A program made the translations under genes and the position numbers. From Blastobasis lacticolella (lineage: Eukaryota; Arthropoda; Insecta; Lepidoptera; Blastobasidae), in contig LR990041.1 of assembly GCA_905147135.1 (NCBI GenBank), forward strand, positions 19,033,907 to 19,097,906: a DNA stretch of 64,000 bases, in the 5' to 3' direction. This document shows, piece after piece, positions 34,001 to 43,109 of the stretch. The notes beneath the pieces were generated by a model, which was not told the DNA's origin, searched no databases, and was given only the letters and a program-made list of their open reading frames with translations. Positions within the stretch are counted from its first letter, which is position 1. Every line of letters begins with the position of its first letter.

Positions 34001-37000
34001 GGGTTGATAATGTCATACAAATCTAATCAAAAACAAAGGCAGACGAAATTAATGTCATATTAATGTGCCGTATTTGGTCGTAGCATCACGAGAAGCTGAA
34101 CAGGGCTCGCAAGGCGCAGGAGGCTCGCGCGTGGGCTGCGCGGGCGCAGGCCGAGGCGGCGGCGGCGGGCGCGGGCGGGGGCGGGGGCGGGGGCGCCGCC
34201 GGCGGGTTCCCCAGCGCGGGGCAGTTCAACTCGCAGGACTTCAGCAACTTGCTATTCGACCCGGAGATTATGTCGTCGTTCCAGGTTAGTAGTTATCAAC
34301 CCTTCAGGACTTAACAACCTGCTGTTCGACCCGGAGATTATGGCGTCGTTCCAGGTTAGTAGTTATCAACCATTCAGGACTTAACCTGCTGTTCGATCCG
34401 GAGATTATGGCGTCGTTCCAGGTTTGTAGTTATCAACCCTCCAGGACTTAACAACCTGCTGTTCGACCCGGAGATTATGGCGTCATTCCAGGTTAGTAGT
34501 TATCAACCCTTCAGCATTTAACAACCTGCTGTTCGACCCGTAGATTATGGCGTCGTTCCAGGTTAGTAGTTATCAACCCTTCAGCACTTAACAACCTGCT
34601 GTTCGACCCGGAGATTATGGCGTCGTTCCAGGTTTGTGGATTTTTGATGGATATGTTAATGCCGTTGCCGTGGCCGTGGCCGGCTACTAAGCAAGCCAGA
34701 TCTAGTTCGTAAATAAATAAATAGGGTTTTCGAAAATTGACTCGACGCAATTTTGTTTACCATGTCAACGCCTTTCACATCGTGGTTAATGTAGTTATAG
34801 CATCGTCTGCGGACTGAAACCTGAGAAAAATTTGGGAATGAAACCACCTGCAAATGGGACGGTCTGGGACCATTCGAGAATGTGTGACGAGCTGGTAATG
34901 AAACATTCGAGAACGCATGACGGGTTTGGAACGGGACCATTCAAGAATTTGCGATGAGTTTTGGAATTCCGGGACCATTCGTGACGAGTCTGGGTATTGG
35001 GCCATTCGATAATGGGAATGGGAGTATTTGCTAAAAAAACCTGTCTCATTATGACCAGAACGTAGCCCACCTCACCCGTACCGCTCCCATTCTGATCATT
35101 TTGAAACGACCGTAAAGGGCTGGTTTAGGTGCGGAAAATGTTAGATACCTATAACTTTACAAGATGAATTAGACTGTGTTGCGTCGTCACAAGAGTCACT
35201 ATTTGCTTAATTGTATTTGTAATCCTCCTGGCACGTATAGTAATAATATTCTGTGAGACTATGTAAATTCTCCATGCTCGGCTTTACGCTTTTTCGTATG
35301 TCGTGGGCGCCAGTAAGTGCAATGTGCAAATAATTAAAATTTTCTTTTTCTTTTTAATATTTTTCAGGACCCAGAGGTGGCAGCCGCCTTCCAAGATGTG
35401 TCGTCCAATCCGGCCAATATTTCAAAGTACCAGAATAATCCAAAAATTGCTTCTGTTATTGAAAAGTTGCAGACCCTACTTGGTGGGAAAGGACAATTTC
35501 CCGCAGGTTTCGGAGGTAACCTAACCTTTTTTATCAGGTAGCAGGACTCTGTCAGGCATGACGAGTCCGCCTGGGTGAATACCACAGTGTTGCCGTTTGT
35601 AGGATAAGGTAGCCAGCGAAATTACAGGCATGAGGCAAAAAAGGGGTGAAAAGACTTTTACTGGGTTGGCACAACTTAGGTAATATTGCAAACGTCCATA
35701 AGCTGCGGTAGCTGCTTAACAATAATCCAGGCAGTGAGCTTGTATGTTTGCAAATCGAGCTAGATACGCATGCGTAGCAGTGGGCTAGGGCTGAGTTGCC
35801 CTTGTGGCGACATCTATCGCTCTACTGCTCCAATAGGGAAGACACAACGATACACACATTACGAGTACACGAACACAAGCTTGACAAGCATCCGTACACA
35901 GATGCGCTGACTACATCGCGCTAGAGAAATGTGCCAACTACGCGGCATATATACAACTTCCGACGATCAACCGTCGGACCCTTAGTCCCCTGGTCACAAC
36001 ACCCTGCCAGGTTGTTAATCACCCTTTTCCACCTTCTCCCTATCTTCGCTTGCCAACATTGGCGGCTACTGTATAACCTTACCACCGCCAAAGTGGTTAC
36101 CCCGACGTGAACTACCAACCCTACCTTGACCATAGGCGGCACGGACGCGTGTTTCCTATCACGCCGCTCGACTGCGTGGACGCGTGATTCCTGATCGCCC
36201 ACTGCGGCCTCTCGTTTAGTCTCAAAATGTCCCAGTTGCAAAATGTCCACTGGTAAAAAAATGACCATGTCGCAAACTCACTATCCCCACTCAGTCACTA
36301 TAGACTTGGGAACAGCATCGCTTCGGCGCAGCTCACGCTAGAGCATCGCCACACTGACTACGCTACTCTAGTCAGCTTCGACGCTTCGACGCTTCTCGCT
36401 TCGGTATCGACCGCCAGTCTCCGGGGGGAGTACTGTGGCGACATCTATCGCTCTACTACTCCAATAGGGAAGACTCAACGATACTCACATTACGAGTACA
36501 CGAACACAAGGTTGGCAAGCGCTTGGCGCTGACTACATCGCACTAGAGAAATGTGCCAAGTCCGCGGCATATATACAACTTCCGACGATCAACCGTCGGA
36601 CCCTTTTGGTCCCCTGGTCACAACACCCGGCCAGGTGGGTAATTACCCTTTTCCACCTTCTCCATCTTCGCTTGCCAACATTGGCGGCTGCCTTATCCTT
36701 ACCACCGCCAAACCCTAAAATAAATCTAACTAATAATATATGTCTGTTTGAATTCTAACCGATGCTCTTACGGTGAGGGAAACATCGTGATGAAACCCGC
36801 ATAGTTAGGCGGCTGAATGTGTAACCGTGATCCAATCTGCAAGGTTATTGTCTAACTCAGTTGGCAACTAAATTTAAAATAAAATAATTCTACACAACGT
36901 CACCTACGTAGGCCACTGACAATAGCGTCTACCAAATTAGAGTAGTGTAATATTATTTTATGTCAAACTCAGTTATCCACTGAGATAGCCAATAGCTGCT

Positions 37001-37368
37001 GGTTAGGTTCTGGTAGCAGGGTCATTGAGGTCAGACGGCAGTGGCTCGACTGTAATTACCGTGTCTGCCAAATCATGGATCATGGTCAAGGCGGTCCCCG
37101 GGCCCTCGTGTCGACCGGGAAATTAACGCCAAGATGATAACGAATATTTGTCTAGTAGCTGCTCTTGCACCGCCTACCTTTTTCTTTACCCATTATCTCC
37201 TGGTTAGCTGGTAGTTAGCTTTAAGTACGCTATTGTACTATTCTGTGCATGAAGATTTAATAAATGAATAAATAATAATAATAATGTCCTTGCACAGGAT
37301 TCGGAGGGGCCGGACCAGACGCCGGGGAAAAGCCGCCGTCGGCCGATGATGACGTCGGACTGGATTAG
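31031..37368 (+). CDS. HIP: Hsc70-interacting protein (Hip/ST13/FAM10 family)
   Basis: Eight exons join in phase: 31031-31224, 31610-31701, 32139-32350, 32752-32861, 33022-33181, 34084-34284, 35368-35515, 37298-37368 (1188 nt, 395 residues). Hip is a cytosolic co-chaperone that binds the Hsc70 ATPase domain and stabilises its ADP form. The N-terminal helical dimerisation region ([18 protein letters not shown]) is followed by an acidic linker ([19 protein letters not shown]). TPR repeats occupy about residues 129-240 ([20 protein letters not shown]). A charged helix, a Gly-rich run and an STI1/DP domain follow ([20 protein letters not shown]). The end is acidic, ADDDVGLD. Length is close to fly Hip. 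The exon 1 donor is GG/GTATGT; the nearer GCAG/GTGACG would break the frame. Exon 7 has two in-phase donors 11-14 bases apart (GCAG/GTTTCG and GGAG/GTAACC). Confidence 0.93.
31240..31500 (+). repeat. SINE/repeat debris in Hip intron 1
   Basis: TTTGGCAGATAAGATAATTA then CAGTGGAGCGACT at 31445-31480 matches the SINE A body at 4490-4515 and 33400-33430. The upstream part is unclassified and makes the open frame of exon 1 appear longer than it is. Confidence 0.5.
32536..32582. repeat. Hairpin in Hip intron 3
   Basis: TTACTTTATTCCACAGATAAAA and the inverted TTTTGTTTGTGGAATAAAGTAA are separated by ATC; the arms differ at two positions. It is probably a tiny foldback remnant. Confidence 0.7.
33321..33686 (-). 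repeat. tRNA-headed SINE, family A, copy 2 (Hip intron 5)
   Basis: Same order as copy 1: body CATCTTGGCGTTAATATC at the left, then CTGACCTCCGTGACCCTGCT, then the tRNA-like head at the right (plus GGGTTTCGAATCC region 33620-33632, CACTCAGCTACCGACGCTCT). The head is degenerate but recognisable. Confidence 0.75.
34285..34631 (+). repeat. Five tandem copies of the Hip exon 6/intron 6 junction
   Basis: The last ~50 bases of exon 6 plus the first ~20 of intron 6 are repeated five times in units of 70, 67, 70, 70 and 70 bases. Each copy ends TTCCAG followed by GTTAGT or GTTTGT, so each carries a potential donor (34355, 34422, 34492, 34562, 34632). The true exon reads ATGTCGTCGTTCCAG; all copies read ATGGCGTCRTTCCAG, so they share one ancestor. 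Reading through from exon 6 hits an in-frame TAA within ten codons. Confidence 0.95.
34855..35025 (-). repeat. Degenerate minisatellite in Hip intron 6
   Basis: Four to five imperfect units of about 45 bases built on GGGACCATTCGAGAATG and a GACGAGTTTGG-like block. Units differ by substitutions and indels. Confidence 0.7.
35803..36712 (+). mobile_element. TRIM-like LTR element in Hip intron 7
   Basis: Two direct repeats, 35803-36092 and 36434-36712, both start TGTGGCGACATCTATCGC and end CCACCGCCAAA. They are flanked by CCCT on both sides (35799-35802 and 36713-36716), a 4-bp target duplication. A purine tract (CCGGGGGGAGTAC) abuts the right repeat and TGGTTACCCCGACGTGAA, a candidate primer-binding site, follows the left one. 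The internal part is only about 340 bases and non-coding. Total length is about 910 bp. The repeats differ at many places, so it is old. Confidence 0.85.
36757..37138 (+). repeat. SINE A body without tRNA head (Hip intron 7)
   Basis: In opposite orientation to copies 1 and 2: TTACGGTGAGGGAAACATCG, GGCGGCTGAATGTGTAACC, CTGGTAGCAGGGTCATTGAG, AAATTAACGCCAAGATGATAA. An insertion replaces part of the middle. Confidence 0.65.
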
Positions 37369-37435
37369 AACGTAGCCAGACACACACTCGCATTTCATAT
37401 ATTGCATTATCAACATTAGGTTAGAAATACCTATT

Positions 37436-37705
37436 CTACTTTAGTAACAAAATGCTATTTTATTTTTAAATGTTCTTTGTATTTTAAGTTAATTAAGTGG
37501 GAGCAGTTAGTGCAAAACATCGGCATTTCGTAACAGAATTGTGCTGCTTCGTTCGTACACCCTACTTTAGTAACAAAGTGCTATTTTATTTTTAAATGTT
37601 CTTTGTATCAATATTTGAAATTAATATTTAGGTGGGAGCAGTTTGTGCAAAACTTCGTCATTTCGTGTTGGAATTGTGCTGCTTCGTTCATACACTCGTG
37701 CATGT
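37436..37705 (+). repeat. Tandem duplication of about 128 bases in the Hip 3' region
   Basis: CTACTTTAGTAACAAAATGC to GTGCTGCTTCGTTCGTACAC (37437-37560) is repeated with few changes at 37562-37697. It lies 70 bases after the Hip stop, so it probably falls in the 3' UTR or just past it. Confidence 0.85.
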
Positions 37706-38075
37706 CAGATTCGCAAAATGCCAGATTAGCAGAATGACAGTATGATTTTTCACGTGTCATTTCCGTAATAGGCAAAACTGCTTTATAAGGCACTGGTGCG
37801 GCCTTTGAAGTTTTGCTCTCGTCTTTGGGCCGGCAAAACTGCCGACCTGCTTTAATATCACTAAAATATTAGTTAGTAATCTCTATTGTGTTTTATCATG
37901 ACCGATAGCCACCCTCGAGTTATTGCCTAATAAGTACTGCCTTTCTGCTATTCCGGTATTTTACTAATTTGGCTCATTCAGCTTATCTGACATTCTGCTA
38001 TTCTGACATTGTGATAATCTTACATTCTGCTAATCTGGCATTTTGCTATTCTGACATTCTGTAGATCTGACATAA
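37700..38075. repeat. Inverted cluster of ATTCTGACATT-type short repeats
   Basis: The right part (37980-38070) is a run of variants of TGACATTCTGCTATTC. The left part (37703-37740) carries the same words in reverse complement (GCAAAATGCCAGATTAGCAG). Together they look like the arms of a foldback element with simple subrepeats. Confidence 0.6.
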
Positions 38076-38569
38076 AGCATCAAAACCGTTTCGTAGACCG
38101 TATTACAGCAACATATTTGAGTCGCAATATTTGTCGATGCACAGGAAAGTCACGTCGCTGGCACGTCGATCATTAACTATTCTTTGTAATTAATCAATAC
38201 TTTTAGTTTGGCATCAAAATAATTTTCACTCATGCGACTCAAACAGCTCTAGTATGTCGACGGAACCAGCATTCTTATTCTGAAGCGCTGAATATTTTTG
38301 GCTTTACAAGCTACTGAAAGAGTTAATTTGAAAAATATTAACGGGAAACTGGCAGACATAATGTATATTATGCACTATAATGAATATTCACATAAATATT
38401 GTTGTAAGCTTGGTAAAAATAATTAAGGCTGATTCCAGTAATCCAAATCTTGTCGTAAAGTCACTTGCTTTAATTAACTTTGTTAGAAGTTTTGGTTTAT
38501 TAGTGGTTATTTTTATAATTAATAAAATATCATGCCTAATTTTGTGTACTAATTTAACCGTATGCGTTG

Positions 38570-39720
38570 TTATGCTGGACGTCCGTCCAGAGTAGGCTTT
38601 CTTCACGGTGCGGTGTTGTTCCATCTTCTCCACATGACAGCCAGCACAGTATCGCGGCCTTGGTCTCCTCGATCTCCCTTTTCGTTCGGATCTTACAGCT
38701 GAACGTCCTGGTGGATTCCAGAATTTACTCCAACACTTTCCGTTCACCAAGAGCTTGTGACCAATGCCACTGACAGCCATGGAATTAGAATCTAGTGGTA
38801 ACCCAAGCATTCGAGCAGTGTCAAGGCCTCGCAGCCATACATCAAAATCGGTCTGACGTTTTGTAGTTGCATATTTTAGGCTTCCTACTTAGAAGCTTGG
38901 ACACACACTTGGCGAAGGGCAGCTGAGCATCTTGGGGCACTCTGTACACGGATATCTATCGTCCTCTCTTTGGTTGGTCTCAGTAACTGCAACCCAGATA
39001 TCTAAAGCGTTTCACGCCTCTGTATGTGGTCTGTCTCACTTTTAGGTCTTCCCTGGCTACTCTGGCGTTCTTGGCACTCTTCATCAGAACGGAATACCTA
39101 TTCGTATTGTCGCAGCTAATTTTAAGCGCCCCACCTTCTTACCTTTGCGCCTTCATCCTCCAGAATTTCAGTCAACGCAATGGCATCCTCATTGCATTGC
39201 CCCAGGTAGTCGGCGTAACCCGCTACCATGTCTTTTATTCAATTCTACACCCACATCATACATAATAACTATTCGTATAACGTATTCGAACACTAGATTG
39301 AATAGGGTGGTGAACAGCGAATCGTCCTGTTTGAGGCAGGTGACCACCTCGAATTCCTCTGACAGGTCATTACCTACCCTAACCCTCATTTTGCTTATCC
39401 CAATGGCAACCATCCTAAAATATCTTAGGTTGCAGAAAAGGGTATTCCTGTCAACAGAATCATAGGCCTTGAATCCACAAACAGGCCGTGCAAACTTTGG
39501 GTGTATTCTCATCTTTCCTTCATGATTTATTTTAACAGGAACATTTGATCTACGTTGCTAACGTTGCGACGGAAGCCATTTTGGTAATCACCCTGAATAT
39601 TTTCGCCGAATGGCTCTAATGGACCCAGTTTAACATACACCAGGGCCTTGTTTGCGGTTGGGAGCTGTGCAATACCACCAAAAAGAAAAGTGATTTTAAT
39701 GTGGCTGAAAAGCGAAACTG
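38570..39720 (-). mobile_element. Degenerate RTE/CR1-type LINE, minus strand
   Basis: Minus-strand pieces in order: ENIQGDYQNGFRRNVSNVDQ (about 39540-39610), GFKAYDSVDRNTLF and LSEEFEVVTCLKQDDSLFT (39512-39189), then KWDRPHTEA- and VTETNQRED-like segments and a final tail near 38760-38800. Stops and frameshifts are frequent. It is a dead element between Hip and mRpL38. Confidence 0.7.
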
Positions 39721-40189
39721 CTGGATGTGATGATGATGAGGATGTGAGCCCGACCGGTTTCTCCCACTTATAGAACCCACACAAGAGGATATGTAAGTCT
39801 ATCGCTACAAAAATTCGGATGTTTACGTCACTAAAACAAACAGCAAGGCAGTCAATGTCGGCATAATTTTGAATATATTTGAAGCCCGGGCCATTAACAT
39901 GCATTTACATAGTGATTGAAATGTTTAGAATGAAAGATAGAGCGGTAAAATGCATTGTCGGAAACTAATGACTTATAGCGGATAGGTTGAGCCTAATGAA
40001 ATTAAAATGCAGTGTTTACTTATTAGTAGAATAATTCAGAATTCATAGCAGCTACAGTACCAAACTGATAAAAGTACAGAATACTATGAGAGTTACAATA
40101 ATCCTTACTCTGTAAAGTATCCCTCATGATTAAGTTATCAATAAAAATATAAACAAACTAAGCATAAATTTATTTAGAATTGGTAAATC

Positions 40190-42072
40190 TTAGACATCAT
40201 TAACTCTTCCCCAACCCAATCTTATCTTCTTTTCATGCAATTTCAACCATGATGGCATACTCTTCGGTAATGCATGGGCATTCGGGAAACGTGATGATGG
40301 TGGTGGTATCTTGAACGGATCTTCACTTTTCAATTTGCGGACTAAATACTCTTTCTTGATTTGTTTTGGATCACGATACTTGTCCATGTACAAGTTGAAT
40401 GGTTTTCTGCGTGGAAACCATTCTTGAGGGCGGATGTGTGGTTCTGGGAAGTCATATTCGTAAACTGCAAGAATATAATATGTTTAACAATTATTTTGGC
40501 CTAGTAATCAATTAGACTTAATTTCAATGTGTCAGAAACTATTACTTGGCTCTCTCTGTTTTAGTGTTGTATGAAAGAAATCTTTGACTGAATGATCCCA
40601 GTCACTCTGGAAAAAGGCAAGCCCACTAGGAGTAATGTCATCCTGATATTTTTTATACCAGTCTCTTGTAACAAAAGTCCTGTCATCCAGTGGTGATGTA
40701 GATGTCACTGTAAAAAATCATTATTTAAGTTACATATTATGTAAGTGTTTCAATAGGCTGAGTCACGGTTTCCAGTCAAGAACTTGTTTATCCCAGCAGT
40801 TGTCAGATCTTTGGCAGATATTGCTATCTGCTAAGCATACTTTGGTTTCCTGTTGGATTACTTACTTGCGAGTTTTATTACGATAAAGCAAGAGGTACTA
40901 TTTATTATAAATATGCATTTCTTTACATAGTATAAAACAAAGTCGCCTCTCGCTGTCTGTCCCTATGTATGCTTCGATCTTTGAAACAATAGATAGAGTG
41001 AAACAAGAGGATGGTTTATAAGGGAATAAAAAGGGTAGGTAGGGGTAAAGTAGGTGTACGTGGACAAAGTGACACCGGGTCCACTAGTTAATTTATATAT
41101 ACTAGAACTCACCTTTAGGTAGATCATATGTAACTCTTCCATCTTGCTTGTACAGCACAAATACATATCTATGGTATCCTGTACCTTTAAGTGGGAATGG
41201 TTGTAGATACTCATACAAAACATCACCTTTTTCTATGGAATTGCCCGGAATGTTGGCAACTAACCAATGTACATATTCTTTATCAGCTTCATATAAGTGA
41301 CCATCAAGACTCGTTAGCGACAATGTCCATAGAGAATTACCATCTGAGTTATAGGTGATTGTTGGTTCGTCTTTGGCTTCGAGAGGTTTGATTACATTTC
41401 CAGTACAAACAGGTAATAATGCGCCATCTTTCAAATCATAAAGTATGTCTAAATTTAGGTATGGTAGAAAGTAGCCTTCACCATAAAGATGTTCAAATAT
41501 GCCATAATGTTCCGCAATTGCCTTTTTATGATTTGGTCCTAAGGTGTCTAACCATTCTTTACGAGCCTCGTCCAAATTGATCTCTAACTTGTGATTCCGA
41601 GCTAATTGTTCCAGAGACTTGTCACTTTTAAGCTTTTTTACATGATCCAATCTCATCTGTCTCTCGCTTTCTGATTTTCTGAAAATATAGGGAATACAAT
41701 TGATGAAGATGAATTTGGTTGTGGCTGTGTAGATTTATAACGGGTAAAGGGTATTTCAGTGGGGTCGGGTATGATATCTGTATAATGATCCCTACCTAGG
41801 TATAATAGGTAAACTGTGGTAAGTGCAGTCGATAGAAACTGTGGCTAAGGGTTCTAAACGAAACGAAAATAATGTTTGATATCATACCGAATTGAAGGAA
41901 ATCCAATGTCAGTCTTTGTTGTATATATTTCGTCAACAGCATTTAATTCCTCCAATCGCTGCTTAATTGTCTTACACAAAATAGGAGGTTTACCCCTCAT
42001 ACGATGTCCCAACCGAATTTGATGGTACTGCACACTTGCTAAGCAAGCTCCTCCACGAAAACTATTCAGCAT
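40190..42072 (-). CDS. mRpL38: Mitochondrial large-subunit ribosomal protein L38
   Basis: Four minus-strand exons join in phase: 42072-41888, 41678-41113, 40707-40546, 40464-40190 (1188 nt, 395 residues, stop TAA). MRPL38 is a mitoribosome large-subunit protein with a PEBP-fold core. The start MLNSFRGGACLASVQYHQIR is Arg-rich with no acidic residue until well past it, as a mitochondrial targeting sequence should be. GKPPILCKTIKQRLEELN follows. The PEBP-like core (about residues 150-320) shows SLDGHLYEADKEYVHWLVAN, then the diagnostic GTGYHRYVFVLYKQ. The exon 3 segment (FVTRDWYKKYQDDITPSGLAF) and the end (RDPKQIKKEYLVRKL) match the family's C-terminus. Length is near the usual 380-416. All splice sites are GT/AG. 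Intron 2 contains a dispersed repeat. Confidence 0.93.
40920..41095. repeat. Dispersed repeat in mRpL38 intron 2
   Basis: Partner of 4770-5065: CGCTGTCTGTCCCTATGTAT, GGTTTATAAG and AGGGGTAAAGTAGGT in the same order, ending CGGGTCCACTAGTTAA, which resembles the CTAG ends discussed for Helitron-like repeats. Confidence 0.45.
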
Positions 42073-42599
42073 TGTATTTATTTACTCTTTCTTCTCTGTA
42101 AAAATCACGGCTCGATCGATGAAAATTAAAATTAATTAAAATCAAAACGAAAACAAATTTCTAGGTTACTTTTTTATTCTTCAATTTATCCAAAAAAGAA
42201 AGGCAAAGGAATCTTGCCCATACAGCCAAGTCTTCAGTTTTCGACAAACATGGAAGATTTTCAGACAGATTCTTTAAAAAGTAAAAAGTGTCTTTCAGCG
42301 TGCCTCACTAGATAGCGCAGCTTAGACAGGATAATAGAGAAAAAAAATTATCTACAGAAGTCTGTGGACAGGATTCTCAAGTTTGAATTTTGTAAACAAA
42401 GTTATTCAGTAAGGTGTAAATATCTTTTCCCGATAGGAAAAGATATTTAGTTTTAGTGCCTTTTCTGAGAAGAAAAGGCGAAATCCGTACATTTTTATAC
42501 ATCTAACGGTCTCATTTTTATTTATTTGAACTATTTTTCTTTTTAATCGGGTGTTGGAAAATTTCCCATTCAATCATATATCTAGCTATAAGGACTGCT

Positions 42600-42818
42600 G
42601 AAACAGTGCCTAGACTCTGCACCTTTGATGATATACCTATTGGTCTTAGAGAGAGACCCGGGAGACTTGGCCAACACCAGATGATGCCCTCTCAGCAGAA
42701 ATTCAGGACATGCCTTCTTGGCTTATGAAGTACGTTGACGACATTGTACTGGTGAACAAGCTTAGGCAGGATCTTTAGACCTAAACAATAATTTTTTTTT
42801 TTATTATTTATAAAATAT
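42600..42818 (+). mobile_element. RTE-type LINE fragment, left part, split by the gypsy insertion
   Basis: The plus strand encodes MKYVDDIVLVNKLRQDL (42727-42777), an RT palm motif of the F/YxDDIVLV type, preceded by decayed sequence. The RT continues after the gypsy element at 48670 (ENGGLKLNVVKTEYIAS). About 35 and 100 AT-rich bases lie between the LINE coding parts and the gypsy ends. Confidence 0.7.
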
Positions 42819-43109
42819 TGTAGAGGTTATTCTCTTGTACGGGTTTGTAATCTGCAATAAAACCGATCAAACTGTGCTGAAGAACGTTTATTGCATAAAC
42901 ACACACAATTACACTTAGAACTCACAAAACACAATAAGATAACTATTTTATAACGTGCATAAAAGGTAAAAACTAGATAAAATTACGGAGCGTAGTCCGC
43001 TAGGTAGTTAGGACGGCGCGAAGAGCGTTTCTCTCGCCCGTCTATAGTTATGGCCTCCGTGCGCATAGGTGGCGCTAGTGGTAGGCTCATATGGGGTTGC
43101 CGCGTTACA
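42819..43109 (-). repeat. 3' LTR of the gypsy element
   Basis: 291 bp, reads the same as the 5' LTR over its whole length by eye. The pol frame ends inside it at 42983, so the last roughly 42 codons of pol (NYLADYAP end) overlap the LTR. Confidence 0.95.

Noticed and set aside
34065..34289. Arg/Gly-rich plus-strand frame
   Set aside because: Out-of-frame shadow of GC-rich Hip exon 6.
35921..36268. 115-codon minus-strand frame
   Set aside because: Lies across an LTR and the internal part of the TRIM-like element; chance frame.
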